From assembly GCF_030253575.1 (NCBI RefSeq), contig NC_080561.1, positions 12,386,001-12,450,000 of the forward strand: a stretch of DNA of 64,000 nt, given 5' to 3'. Of this stretch, positions 10,734 through 23,600 are shown in pieces. A program made the position numbers and the translations under genes. The notes below the pieces were generated by a model that saw only the letters and a program-made list of their open reading frames with translations, did not search any database and was not told the DNA's origin. The stretch is from Rhododendron vialii. Lineage: Eukaryota; Streptophyta; Magnoliopsida; Ericales; Ericaceae. Position 1 is the stretch's first letter; each line of letters starts with the position of its first letter.

Positions 10734-11579
10734 ATTTTTGGTGGCAAAAGGGGCAAATGCCTATAGCCATTTTCCCCATTGGAGTTGCTGTATTATAACG
10801 CAACATTCAAATTCGCCACAAACATAAAAAAATACGAATAATAGATGCACAGTCGCTCTCAACTCAAGTCTCAATCCAATCATCTTCATGAGTTCTACAA
10901 CCAAGAATAAGACAGATTCAAATGGCTGGATTTAAATAGTAGCGCATTGAGGCGGCCTATGATTGGCAGCAAGTGACGATTCAAATGGCTGGTTTTTGTT
11001 TGCTGGTTTTGTAATCAGCTGGTATTGTAGTTGGCTTGTATTGTAGATTGGCGGGAGAAATGGTTACGCAGTTATGGTAAGGAATTGCTGTGCTATAAGA
11101 GAGGGAGAGGGAAGGAGAGAGATGAAGTGAGGAGAGAGAGAGGCATTCAGTCAGAGTTGTGTAGTGAATTGCGTAGAGATAAACATCTGCTGTTGTGAAT
11201 TGGGCGACCTTTCTTGAAATAACAGAACCCACCTTCTTCTTCTTCTTCCATTTCCATCATTTCATTTCTTTCTTTCTTTCTTCTCATTGTCTTTTCCACA
11301 AAACACGTACTACATAGCATCATACGCATCAGACTGCCATATTGCGGCTCCTCTTTCGCACGATATCAGGCCTTCTGATGGATACGTTCGCTTCCGTTGC
11401 GTATAATTGGCCTTGAGAGCTGACCTTCCTTCCGCCACTTTCGTATCCCTCGTGTTTGATTGGCCATTGAGAGTTGAGGGTCACTTGTTTATAATAACCA
11501 TAAAGGAAGTGTTTTTGTAACATCGAATTGTAAAGACAGAGCAGAGCATACTTATTCCCTTTGTCGTCGACATTATTGG
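10734..11579. other. Upstream region of the phosphoglycerate-mutase-like gene
   Basis: No gene or transposon recognised. Contains GA-rich tracts (11098-11142) and CT-rich tracts (11233-11280). This is presumably promoter and 5' flank of the plus-strand gene whose leader exon ends at 11691; the transcription start cannot be fixed from sequence alone. Confidence 0.35.
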
Positions 11580-11691
11580 GCTTCAAGATCAGATCAACGA
11601 CAATTCCAGCTTCTTCTTATCTTCCCAATCTACTACAACCACACCAATCGCTTGCTCTCTCTCTCTCTTCGTTGCTCATCCTCCCTCTCCG
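11580..11691 (+). other. Non-coding first exon of the phosphoglycerate-mutase-like gene
   Basis: A CT-rich leader (CTCTCTCTCTCTCTTC near 11656) ends at 11691 with a strong splice donor, CCG|GTAAGC. The next acceptor (TTGTTGCAG, ending 13169) opens the exon carrying the start codon. The resulting 5'UTR intron is about 1.48 kb. The left boundary is approximate. Confidence 0.55.
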
Positions 11692-13177
11692 GTAAGCAAA
11701 CACTACTGCTTAGAAGTTAACGCTCAAATTTCGACAATTGGTCTTGTTTATCAGGGATTGACTTTGAGTTATTAGCACACCAACACTCTGCTTCCGTATG
11801 TGTGTCTATACGTGTGTTCATCTATATATGCGTTTGTCGAATGCCAGCTTTAGAGATTTGATTGCTTGCGTGGCTCAGAGATGACACTCGAATCGCGCGT
11901 TAGAAAACGTTAAGTCTCGCGGGGTAGCACCGTAACTCTTTGAGTTTCAAAAACGAACCGACTACTAGAATGCCACGACGGGTGCGCATTGTAATGCTAG
12001 ATCTCCTACTGGATAATCGAGAGGTCAAATGGATTAGGGAAGTTTGGATTGCCATTATGGATGATTTGATTTGGTACTTTTTTCTGTGATTAGGGTCCAA
12101 ATTTACAAGCGTTTGTTTTGATTATTAACTGTTTCCTCACAATATTGACTTTATCATAGTAATGTGATGTACTTTCACCTGTTGATCCATGCACATTTTT
12201 ATATCAGCATTCTAGGTAATCTATACAAGTCATATGACCAAGCGCAGCTCTAGTATTTTGATTCAGCAGTGACAAAAATGTTTAGAATTTTTTGCTATAC
12301 AACACTATATGAACTTAAAGATATTTATTTTGGTTGAAAATTATTGGGCTTGGTTTAGTTTCTTTCGCTGAGTTATATTGTCTACTTACTCACAAATGTA
12401 AGTAGATTTTCAATTAATTTGTCTTCATACGAACAATCTAATGCAGACAATGTTTAAAAAATGCAAAATTATATGTATGAAATTCAAATTTAGTGCATAT
12501 TCTGAAGCCCCTCAATCTAAGGTAGAGTCGGCCCTGCATATGACCATCATCGTTTGGTTTTGAACTTTCACTCAAAAAAATTTGAAAAATTTCAGGCTAG
12601 TACAGGTTGAAATCTATGCAGGAAACTAGTACAGCATTACCTACATCTACAAAATCAAAATTGGTGAAGCTTTTGCTTTGATAGCGTAATTATCAACTTA
12701 AGGTCATTTGATTAATGAATGAGGAATTTCTTTCCAACCTCACAAGACATTTTTGTTGGCATTCTATGATGTGGATTTAAAACGTAATTTGAAATGTTTA
12801 ATACTAGTTGTAAAGGCTTGGTTAGTGATATGGAAAAGTTGATGGCATTAGACGTTACAATTCAAGGTATGATGATCAGAATGAATAGAGGTGCTTCAGT
12901 ACATGATTAGCTGGAACATAGGGTGTTAAGTTATCCATCTGTGCCTAGAGGTTGATGCAATTGTTCGGAAAAGCACTTGCGTAGTTTTCTTGTTTTCAGC
13001 AGCTGATTTCATTTTTGCTAATGGTATTATTTGCATTTTTCTATAACCTTAAATTGATTATGAAGTTGGAAGCTTTTTCATGTAAGTTGGTTTTACATAT
13101 CCTACAGAACTTTGAAGTGCATTTTACAATTTCTTACTCTATTTTAGGCTTATTTTTTGCTTGTTGCAGTTTCAAGC

Positions 13178-16100
13178 ATGGATTGTGGTGGAGGTCCAAG
13201 TATATATCCGCTGCACCGTTGCAAAACGCTTCACTTTGTAGGTGTCAAATTCATTCTTCATTCCCTATTATGCAGCATTAATTAGAAGCTCAATGTCTTT
13301 TGTTTAAAGGGCATTCAAGACCGCCATCCCTACTGGGTTTTACTCATGCTTTCCAAGCCATTGTCATCTAATTAAACCATACGTCCAGGTGAGGCACGCA
13401 CAAGGAGTTCACAATGTAGAAGGAGATAAGAACTATAAAGCATACATGTCTCCGGAATATTTTGACGCACAGCTTACCCCACTGGGCTGGCAGCAGGTCG
13501 AGTCCAAATCATTTTTAATGTGTTTCTGCAGACTCATTTGGATGAATAAATAAAAAAGAAATTTGCAAGAGTATTTTACATTTAATCCCGAGCAAAATTT
13601 TGAGCCTAATGTGAAGAATTTTATTGCTACTGTAACAGGTTGATAATTTGCGTAAGCATGTTCGATCATGTGGGCTTTTTGAGAGGATTGGTTTAGTGAT
13701 CACATCCCCTCTGTTAAGGTATTGATGCTAGTCTTTCTTTAGTGCCATTACTACGGCCTTTGGATATCTCTTATTCAGGATACTCTTCAGATTCATGTAT
13801 AGGATTTTGATCACTTACCATGGCATTGCAGGACAATGCAAACAGCGGTTGGAGTATTTGGTGGGGAAGGCTATACAGACAGGATTGATTTGGTACCACT
13901 AATGGTGGCAAATGCAGGAAATAGTGACCGTCCTGCAATTTCAAGTCTAGATTGCCCACCTATCGTTGCAGTAGAACTTTGTCGAGAACATTTTGTAGGT
14001 CTTGTTATTTGTTGTTTGTCTTACTACTATGTTTGAGCACTGTACATATTATGATTTTCGTGCAGCAATAGTTACTATCAGGAAAAGAAATCTTAAATGT
14101 TGCCCTCTTGGGAAGAGACTTTTCATGTCGTTGAGGACCAAATATTCTGTTCAGTGGCAAAGATGAACCCAGCAGGGGTGATTGGTAAAAGTTGCACGAA
14201 GACTGATTGTGAAAACCCCTTGAGGTTGTAGGGCAGCAAGTCAAACTTCTTAAGCTATATGCAAGAGAGGCATTATACCATATATGTTTTCCATAGTTTA
14301 GAAAGCTAATAACAAACTTCTCTTATTTGCTTTTGGTAGCAGGGTGTTCATCCTTGTGATAGGAGGAGAAGCATCAGTAACTATCGGTACCTTTTTCCAG
14401 CTATTGATTTTTCACAGGTGAGCACTCAGCTTTCAGTAATATTTCGTATGACTCAAACATTTTCAAACCGGGTCCTACTACGTTAATCATACCTTTTGAT
14501 TATTGTTTAGATAGAAAGTGACGAGGATATATTGTGGACAAACAGCAAGAGAGAGACAATGGAAGAACTTGCAGCTAGGGGAATGAAGTTCATGGACTGG
14601 TGAATACCGTCATACTTTTTGGTTCTTTGTAGATCCTTGTATTTGTTACAACAGTGCCCTACTGACACACCTTACTGGTTGACTGGTTCTCCAATAGAAT
14701 AAGAAATGATGCATGAAACTTAAGCATCCAAGAGTGTTATCCCAACCATCCTTTCATGTTTCCATGTTGAATTACCTTATGTTACCTAATAGTCTTATAT
14801 TGCCATCAGGTGCCTAAATGTGAACAAGATGCTGAAAATCTGCTCTTATAGTAGTCTATCGCCACATAGAGAACAAATGACCCTTTCTGTTGTTTCAGTT
14901 GTAATCTTAGCTTAACTCTTTACCTTTTTATTGCATTCGGCACTCTGGTTGGAGTTTTCTGGGAATCACTGGCTTATGGTGGTGGGTGATTGGAGGAGGG
15001 TTAAGTCTTGGGATCATGTGTGGTGCATGGGAGAAGTTGCGGTAGGCTTATCAAGTTGCTGTTAATTGGAATGCTTCATTTCATCAGTATCTTCACAGCA
15101 GCGGTTGCCAGATTTTGTGGGACATGCGTTTCTGAGGGGAGGGCAAGACTGGAAGGTGGATGAATTGGTGTTCATGGAAAGATCATATGGTTTGCAAGGG
15201 TTGGGGATGATGAGATGTGGTGGAGGCTTTCCTCGTTTGGAATTTTTCAGGCGAAATCGTCTCACATTTTTTGTTGGTGTATCTCTAGCTTCCCTTGGAA
15301 AGCGATTGGAGTACCCATGTGGGCATGCTCCATCGAAGGTGGTGTTCTCGGTATAGTGTGCTGCTCATGAGAAGATCCTTACACTGACAATTTGAGTAGA
15401 AGGTGGAGGGTTACTTTTTGATAATTGTTGGTCTATGTTTTGATGGTGGGGTCAGTGAAGCATATTCTCATTCATTGGGAAAAAAACCTAAAAACCTTTT
15501 CTTCACCAATATTTTCAACTCATCTTTCATGAGAACATCTGTATGTAGCTCCATTTCGTCTCAACTCGTCATCAGCATGTACTCAATGAGCAATTGCTTC
15601 CAATGGAAACAAATTTGTGAAACCAGATAGCCCCTTTGGTTTGTTCACCAGCAACTTTTGTGTCAGAACTTGATGTTCCTGTTTTGCAAGTAATAGGAAC
15701 TTGAGACTTGTTCTTTGACAATTTGTTTTGCTCTCTATACAGGTTGTGGACACGGAAAGAAAAGGAGATAGCAATTGTTACACATAGTGAATTCTTGGTT
15801 CCCGCGCTAAATGCGTTTGGCAATGACTGTCACCCTTTTATTAAGAAAGAAATGTGCATGGGGTAAGTGTTTATGAAGCTACATTCTTTAGCTGAGATTA
15901 TGATTATTTGTGGGCATGATTCAGTAGTTGCACTGTTTTCTTTGCAAAAGATCAACAAAATTTTCCATCGGGATGGTTAAACCTGATGTTGATGAGTATA
16001 TGGTAAGAAAAACCTATTTCATTCAAAGTTTGTCCCTGAAATGACTTATTTTAAGTTGGTTTACTTTCTTATGGATCTAAAACTGAGTATTATTATTATT

Positions 16101-16719
16101 GTTATTTTTATCCAGGGGAGAGAGAAAAAAATGAAACTCTTTTCTTGAAACACAACCTTCGTATTAAGTAACGCAGTCAAGCCTAATTTTCATACTCTCT
16201 AAGCCAGTAAGCCAGTGATTATAACTATTAAATGCCATTCTGCATCTGCATATTCTCAATGGTCTCGTTTTGGTAGTTATGGTGGTTTGCATTTTGTATT
16301 CTTGATAATGCAGTCACTTTTAGTTTTTGTTCACTCCAACACACAAAAAGTATAAAAAAAAGTAAGTCTTCGAGCATTATTTCTCTTTCTTTTTTCTTTT
16401 TTGCTTGGCATTCGCATGAGCTTATGCAAGTGTTTTGCGTAATGAAATACGCGACATGTATATGCAGTTTTGCAAATTGTGAGCTTCGGTCTATGATTAT
16501 CGTGGACAGAAGGTAAACTTTCAATTTCGTTTACTGCTAAATTATGAAATTCCTTGTGGTAGTTAAGGATCCAGATTTTTTCTTTTTCTTGTTCCTTCCA
16601 GCATGTCAGGATCAGATCCCACGATAACTAACTATCCAGGAAAGATTCCTCCTGGGCCCGATGTCCCTAGTGTAGTCGCGGATGAGAAGAATGTCGAGCC
16701 TGATTCTGGATCCACATAG
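13178..16719 (+). CDS. Phosphoglycerate mutase-like protein (histidine phosphatase), intact, 9 coding exons, 285 aa
   Basis: Coding exons: 13178-13237, 13389-13496, 13639-13718, 13832-13994, 14343-14417, 14511-14599, 15743-15862, 16468-16512, 16602-16719 (TAG). All junctions are GT-AG and all phases agree. The protein begins MDCGGGPSIYPLHRCKTLHF. It carries the histidine phosphatase signature VRHAQGVHN (phospho-acceptor His23), SPLLRT, and the second catalytic His206 in IVTHSEF; FANCELRSM lies near the C terminus. Length and sequence match the plant PGM-like 1 family, which is not the glycolytic cofactor-independent enzyme; its substrate is unknown to me. No signal peptide is evident, so it is probably cytosolic. 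The 3'UTR probably ends near 17040. Intron 6 (14600-15742) is enlarged by unrecognised sequence. It faces FAAH tail to tail. Confidence 0.93.
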
Positions 16720-17045
16720 ATAAAGAGCATCTGAATCATTATCTTCAGCTACATTTAGTTGAATATCCCAAATGTGACGTGACAATATTCGTATATTCGT
16801 GCGATCGACACTCCTACTGAAGTTAGTATATGCGACTCAAGATTTTAGAGATTCGACAGGCATTTCACAACGAGGCTTTTGGGATTCAGGATTGCTCTTT
16901 CTGGTTATCATAAGGCGGTGGCAATGTGATTCTCTTAAGTCTGGAGAGATGATGATATTACTGTACTCCTGTTTTTAAACTTTTGTTCTTTTCGTTTTTT
17001 GTGGTTTCGGAAACAAATTCAATGAGAAATTTGTAAACACCATGG

Positions 17046-17458
17046 TTTTCATCTCTCTCATTTTATCATGTGATGAGAAAACATTTCCTCAAATTTATTG
17101 CGAAACAGGTTGAATTCCCCCTCCCCTCCCCCGACTTGATGTACCATTTGTCAAATTTCTCAAAAAGTTTTGCCTATCAAAAAAATTTATCTCAAAACAA
17201 CTTTAAATGTGTATCCTAAAACTGGGATGATATCAAAATACTTCCCTAAAAACAGTTTGTCAAACATACTGTATCATTTTCCAACTTTTTCCTTTCTTGA
17301 TGCAACTCTTTTACAAAGCAATGCGCTAATAACATTTACATGACATCCATTCGCCTGATAGATTAATATAATCATCAATTACTTCTGATGTTAAGATGCG
17401 CATCTGTTTTCCACCCATGTTTACGGGGTCAAGTCAAGATTGAAAACAAAATACAACA
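17046..17458. other. Convergent intergenic gap
   Basis: About 400 bp between the probable 3' ends of the PGM-like gene (+) and FAAH (-). AT-rich, with no ORF or repeat recognised. The FAAH 3'UTR probably occupies roughly 17460-17658. Confidence 0.4.
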
Positions 17459-17658
17459 CTAAGAAATTGCGCTTGCGCCAAAGGTGCTGTTTTCTTGAAG
17501 TGTGATGAAATATAGAAACAGTTGTGTCCAACTGCAGCAACCAAATGCCTTATTGGAACACGATATTACGGCAACTAGAGCGTGAGCAGGCTCGAATTCA
17601 AAAGCTTTTGAAGCAAATAACCAAGATTGCAGTGAACACAAGCACGAACTCCAATTTG

Positions 17659-20600
17659 TTAGTTCCCCTTTAAAGTGTCGTAAAATTGAAGAGGCTTCTT
17701 CTTTGAATCAGCAGAGAGTTCCTGCAAATGCCAAAAAAGCATATTTTTCTGTTAGCACTACATGGTGGTCAGTTATAGATTTGATATACTACTCTCCCCC
17801 AGCATAGCAAAATGTGTATACTCATTTTTTTTTGCCATAAAACATGTATACGTATTGTGTATACTTGTTTGTGGAGGGCCAAATAAAACAGTTATGCACC
17901 GTAGCCGAAGGAGCAAGCCCACAGCCCCTCCTGTTACCGTGTTTCCAAGATAGGCCGAATGGAAGAAGCCTGCTATGAAATGCTGGGCCATGGGGAATAT
18001 AGACGGTTGATGGGTCGAACTGTGTGTCATATGCCCAGTCCATTAGGGCTGTTTAGTGGGCTCGGTGCCTCTTGGATACTACAGTGGCATTGCTCCGCCA
18101 AGAGCAGAGTGCTGAGCTCGAGGTCGGCTGGCATCATGCATGATGTCTTAAGGGATGACTACGTGACATTTCGGGCTTCCTGACCACAAGGCCGTTAGAG
18201 GGGCACTAGCCAGGCATGGGGTGCTTGGGAAGTAAGTCAGTATCTAAATATTATGTACAAAGTACACTATTCCTAAAGAGGTACATAGCGTCTAAGTCTA
18301 CTGTCTTGAAGGGGCATTGACTAAGTATTGGAGTGCCCTCCAGCCAACTTCCAGGGGGAGGGCACTAATGAGCTTTTCTTTTTGCAATTAGTCCATTCAA
18401 GAGGAAGTCCGGACCAGAAGGTTATTGTCCACATAGAAGTACACGGAGAGAGAGAGAGTAATTTTGTGGGTATATAGTTACAGATACCTCTACAGCAGCA
18501 GCCAAACGCAAGATTGAAGCTTCTCCCCATGGAGGACCTATTAGTTGTAAACCTATTGGCAGGCCTTGCTTATCATACCCAACCTGGAAATTGGAATGTG
18601 CCATAAAAGAATGAGAAACAAACCAGAGCATTGTTCAACAAGGGTACTTCATCCCTATCCTTGAGTCCACGTAACATAACCAAGAAGGAAAAAGGAAAAC
18701 CAAACTATGCATGTAACTTACAGGGACAGAAATGGCTGGGAGACCAAGAAGATTTGCTGCTGTAATAAATCGCATGAGATTTCCTGAAACAAGACCACTA
18801 GCACATAAATATTTTCAAGAAAATAAAGCTGCAAACCAACAAACCCCAACATAACTAGAGACATAAGTATAGCACACAAGTACAAAAGAGCATTCCCGCA
18901 AAGATAATTGAGATGATTTTACACTAACGGTTCTGATTTGTTCTCGAAATACAATGGAAAGTTACACCACAGTTCGGAGTGTACAATACAAGAGCTCACA
19001 TTTGTTGATAGTTGACACTAGTGCTGGATTACAGAGGGAAAAGGAGGCAGAAGTCCCAAGTGAGATAGAAATTCCCTCTTTTGCTTATATTAAATCAAAA
19101 CTGATTGTAGAAGGCAATTCTAATTCTGATATTGACGTTCAAGCTTGCAAGGTGATAAGGATAATGGACTTACCTGAAACCTGCAAATTTGTCTCCCCAG
19201 ATTTAAGAGCGCTAAGAGGTATTATAGGCGCGGTCATGCTGGAAAAACATATAACACATCCTCTCACTTATAATTTGCTTTTACAACTTTCAGGCGTGAT
19301 CATAAAAACAAAAGTTAACAGAGGAAAGAAAAGATGATTGGTCGTAATATTGACATGTATATGCATGTTTCTATACGCACATGAGAATGAAGAACCAAAG
19401 TACGATGGTAAACCTAAAACATAGATTACCTATATAAAGTTTCTTTTTTCTTTATCATTACTTACATGATGATTTTTTTTTTCGATCTATACTTATATAA
19501 AGCTATAAACCCAAAAGAAACAAACAAAACCTGGAATAAGACAGGTTTAAGTATAGGTCCTATATTAAGCAGGTGAGCTCTCATACCCTGTTGTTGGGGT
19601 CACTATGACATCAACCTTCTTGAAGATCTCCATGTGGTGGTACATTATCCTTTGTCTGTGAAAAATTAGAAGAAAAAAATTAAGAACCGAAACAGGCGGA
19701 GTACGGAATAAATCATATTGCATTAATCTTCCATGTTTCCATTATTAAGTTTCTAGACAAAATGCCATATTTTCAAATGAATCTTTTAACAGACAATGTT
19801 AATATCAAGTAGAGCATATACAGGTGAAACAACCAACAAGAATTGACTATGTAGTAAGCAGCATTTAGTATGAGACCAAAACCTCTAGTTCCTTTTGGAA
19901 AAAGGACAAAAGGGTTGAAGATGAATCAACTACAAGACATGACAAAGAGAGATATCACTTCTAGTTTTTATGTTTGGTGCTTCAACCAATACGGTTTAAG
20001 ACAAGAAACAGTTCAAAAATACAGGACAACATATCCGCAGTATTTAAAATCAAATCAACATTGGAATCCACAAACTGTTCTGACCAGGAAAATTGTCCAC
20101 TGTGGTGATGGTATGAATGGTTATAGCACATGAATTCTACAGGTAATTGAAACACTTCCACGTCTCATTTTCATCAATTTCTCTTCTCAAGAACTATACG
20201 TTAGATCTATGCTGTCAGGTAATAGCAAGATATGAGCTCAAGTATTAAATCCACTGACTTTCCGAGCTCAAATCCTACGTCACTTCGAAAGTCGTACTGT
20301 AAACAATCTTTTCTCATGTTTATTTATCTGCACCAACACATATGTGACCACATCTGCTTATACTGGTGAGAAATGATCTATCAATTTGACCATTGTCAGT
20401 GAAAGTAGAGAGCGCCAATAATGAAAAGTGTTTTTACAACGTGCGGCTGGACTGGGCGATGTGCAGGTGCGATCGTGTACCCTGAATTTCAAAAAGTCCA
20501 GTTATTATGGGAAATGGTTTGAAAATATTTCTGAAATTATAGAGGTAGCCCAGCCCCCAAATTATATCATATTTGTCACAAACTTTTTCATTACATACAT

Positions 20601-23600
20601 ATTTATCACATCGAACATTGAAATCTCGAATTCATCCGTGACTATGGCAACCACCAACCCCGAAAGATAAAAAAACATACTTACATTGGCATAAGGAAAT
20701 CAATATACAGCAAAATACACCGACGACGTCATGCCTTTGAGAGCCCAAAACTTCACCGTAATAATTGACATTTATAAAGTTGGTTTTGATCACGAATATG
20801 TTAGCTTTAATTGCTTTACATTTAAAGAAGAAAATGCACAGCTTAGACAACTATTTCTCATAACTAACTGACAAAACAACCAAAACACTGATAAAAGACT
20901 ATACCCTAGCTTGATATGTTACTTAGACCAAGCAATCGTAATATGCAGGGGATGAAACAAAAAGTGTCTCTCCAAATGAATCTTTAGATATTCCACCTTC
21001 CTTACTTTGCCTTTTATTCCAGCAAACAATGCAATTTTTTTTTTTTTATATGGACTCCGCACACTAACATAGACATGGGAATGAAGCGACAGAATAGCAA
21101 CAAGAAACTTTGCACCAAGAAAAAGCATCAGAAGTTCCAATTTTGCTATCATGACCATTTATACTATCTAGGTAATACTCCATTCGCAAAAAAAAAAAAA
21201 AAAAATCCTCACCTGAGACGCTGGGCAGCAACATAGTCTGAAGCTGTGAATGACCGGAAAAGGGCCAGATTAGTGCGAGTGTCGTAAGTAAGTTTCCCGT
21301 CTTTCCTATACAAAAAAGGAACAGCAAGCTCCATAATCCAAGTTGATATAATGTTAAAGAACACTACAAAGTTGGCCAAAAATGTTGACAGGCTTTGCAC
21401 AGTGCTGGAGTCTTACAGAAAAAAGGCTATTCCCCTTTAAGAACGGAGCAAAAAAAGATTGCGGGAAAATCTACCATACAAGCAAATAATGCAACCTCCG
21501 AACAAGTAAAGACACTTTACCCATCTTCACAGTGAGGAGTCAACGCGCACAAGGATTCAGAACCAATTGAAATGATATGTGCCACACGCATTTCAGGCAG
21601 CTCGGGTATTACAATCTCTATGGTCTTGAGCAGTGGAACATGAAATCAGTTAAATTGAGAGGAGAGTCAACATAGATAAGTTTTAGTCCAAGTACTGATA
21701 CTGATGCCGTTATTTCCTCTATATCATATGAATTAGGAGCATGGATAAAAATAATGGTAATACAAGCTCATAATAAGGGTTATGGACTTACTTCGCATCC
21801 ATGCTTTTCCACTAGCATATTAAGAATTTTGCCACAGGTTTCAGAAATATCAGTTGAGAATACATCATTAAACCACTGCAGAAGAAAATCCACATCCATG
21901 TAACATGATACCAAAAACTGATAACTTGAGAGAGCTGCAGTAAATGGAAACTCTTTATCACCTCTGTATACTTTCCCAATCTCAGCAATCCCAGAGCATT
22001 TGAACTCTCATGCGATGATAAATTTGGCAAACATGGGGGGGCCTACAAAGAATGTGTTAAGTGACATGATATCAAACAAGAAGATGAAGAAGAAGAAGGG
22101 TAAAGTGACAAGTTATCCAAAAAAAAAAAGAAAGAACAAAGGCTCCAGACTGACAATCTGCAAATAGAATTAGTTACTTTCCAAAGCCGGACCGGCAGGA
22201 GAATTCCGATTGTCACCTTTTAGAATTTCTTTGCAAGATTTATGTCGGAATTCCCCAGCTTGTCACCTTTCAGAATTCCCCAGCTTGTCACCTTACATAC
22301 ACTGGGCAATTCAGATTGTCACCTTTCAGAATTTCTTTGCAAGATTCAACTCGGGATTCCCCACCTTATACATAGAGAATATTCACTAAATTTTGTAATT
22401 TTTTTGCAACATCGCTAATGGAGATAATATCATTTCACATTGTCCATCTATAGACCCAGCACCAGCAGGTTCAGCTACTTAGTTGCTGTCCATGACAGAA
22501 CAGCTAGGTCTTACCAGGGAATATCAAAAAAAATTCATTCAGCCAGAAAGTAATATTGCTGTAGTTACCGGTTTTAAGCTGATCCTATCACAAGGAGAGG
22601 AGCCCAGAATTGCCGCATACCTGAGGAATAAAAAGGAACAAATCAAGGGTGTATAAAGCTTCTACAGTTCTACTAGCTGATAGTTATTCCCTTCAACATC
22701 AAGAGTTTAGGAGTAGTTTCCACTACACTAAAAGGTGTGGACTACTTTTAGCACATTTTTTTTTTAACGGCAAAAAAATTTCATTAATCTTGAAGTTGTA
22801 ACTAATAGGAGCAAGGAAACAGCATCATGTTCAAAGAACAATCGTCTGCCCAATCCGAGACAACTTTTTGCACTTAACAAGTAGACAAGTTGTTTCCACT
22901 AAACTAAAAGGAGTTTGCACTTAACAAGTAGACAAAATGGAGGGAAGAAAAATATTTAGGGTCAAAAAGTTTAGTGGAAGCAAAACACCTAAAGGCATGA
23001 AGTTGTATGTAAAAAATATAAGGGAAACGGGTTTAAATCACCCAAAAAGAGTTTTGAGGAATATTTGAACTTCACAATGAACAAAGAACCAAAGAGAAAG
23101 AATCTTGATTTTCAAAAAAGAAAATAAATCTTAACATTAACAGTGTCAAATGTCAAAAAACCAGCAGCCTGTACATGATTCAACCCCATGGAGGCTGCTC
23201 AAATAAATTGGATGCCCAACAAAATAAACACCCCTAATATGGAAGCAGGTCCATAGGAAATTCGCTAGGATGCCCTTTGGGCATTGCTTAAAGGTGCCTT
23301 ATCTTATGCATGCCTGCCAAGAGCAGGAAAAAAGCCCTTCAACACCCTATCTTGTAGGCCAGTATTAAGGATGGGACATATTTTTACCGCTGCCACTTGT
23401 GGGAGACACTACTGCAAATCAGTAGACTAGGACTAGGAGGTAACCACTAAGCACTTGAATCAAGAGGCATAAAGGAAATAAGTGATATAACTTTGATAGA
23501 AATGGATCCCTAGTAGGCATTCGGTTTCACAAATGCGTAAGGCATCTGAAGAACAGTGATCCTAATGCAATAGCCAAGCATGGAAGATAAAAAATATATA

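Noticed and set aside
14930-15350. LINE-like coding fragment in the PGM-like intron 6
   Set aside because: A few Trp/Gly-rich stretches look LINE-like, but no motif or consistent frame could be followed.
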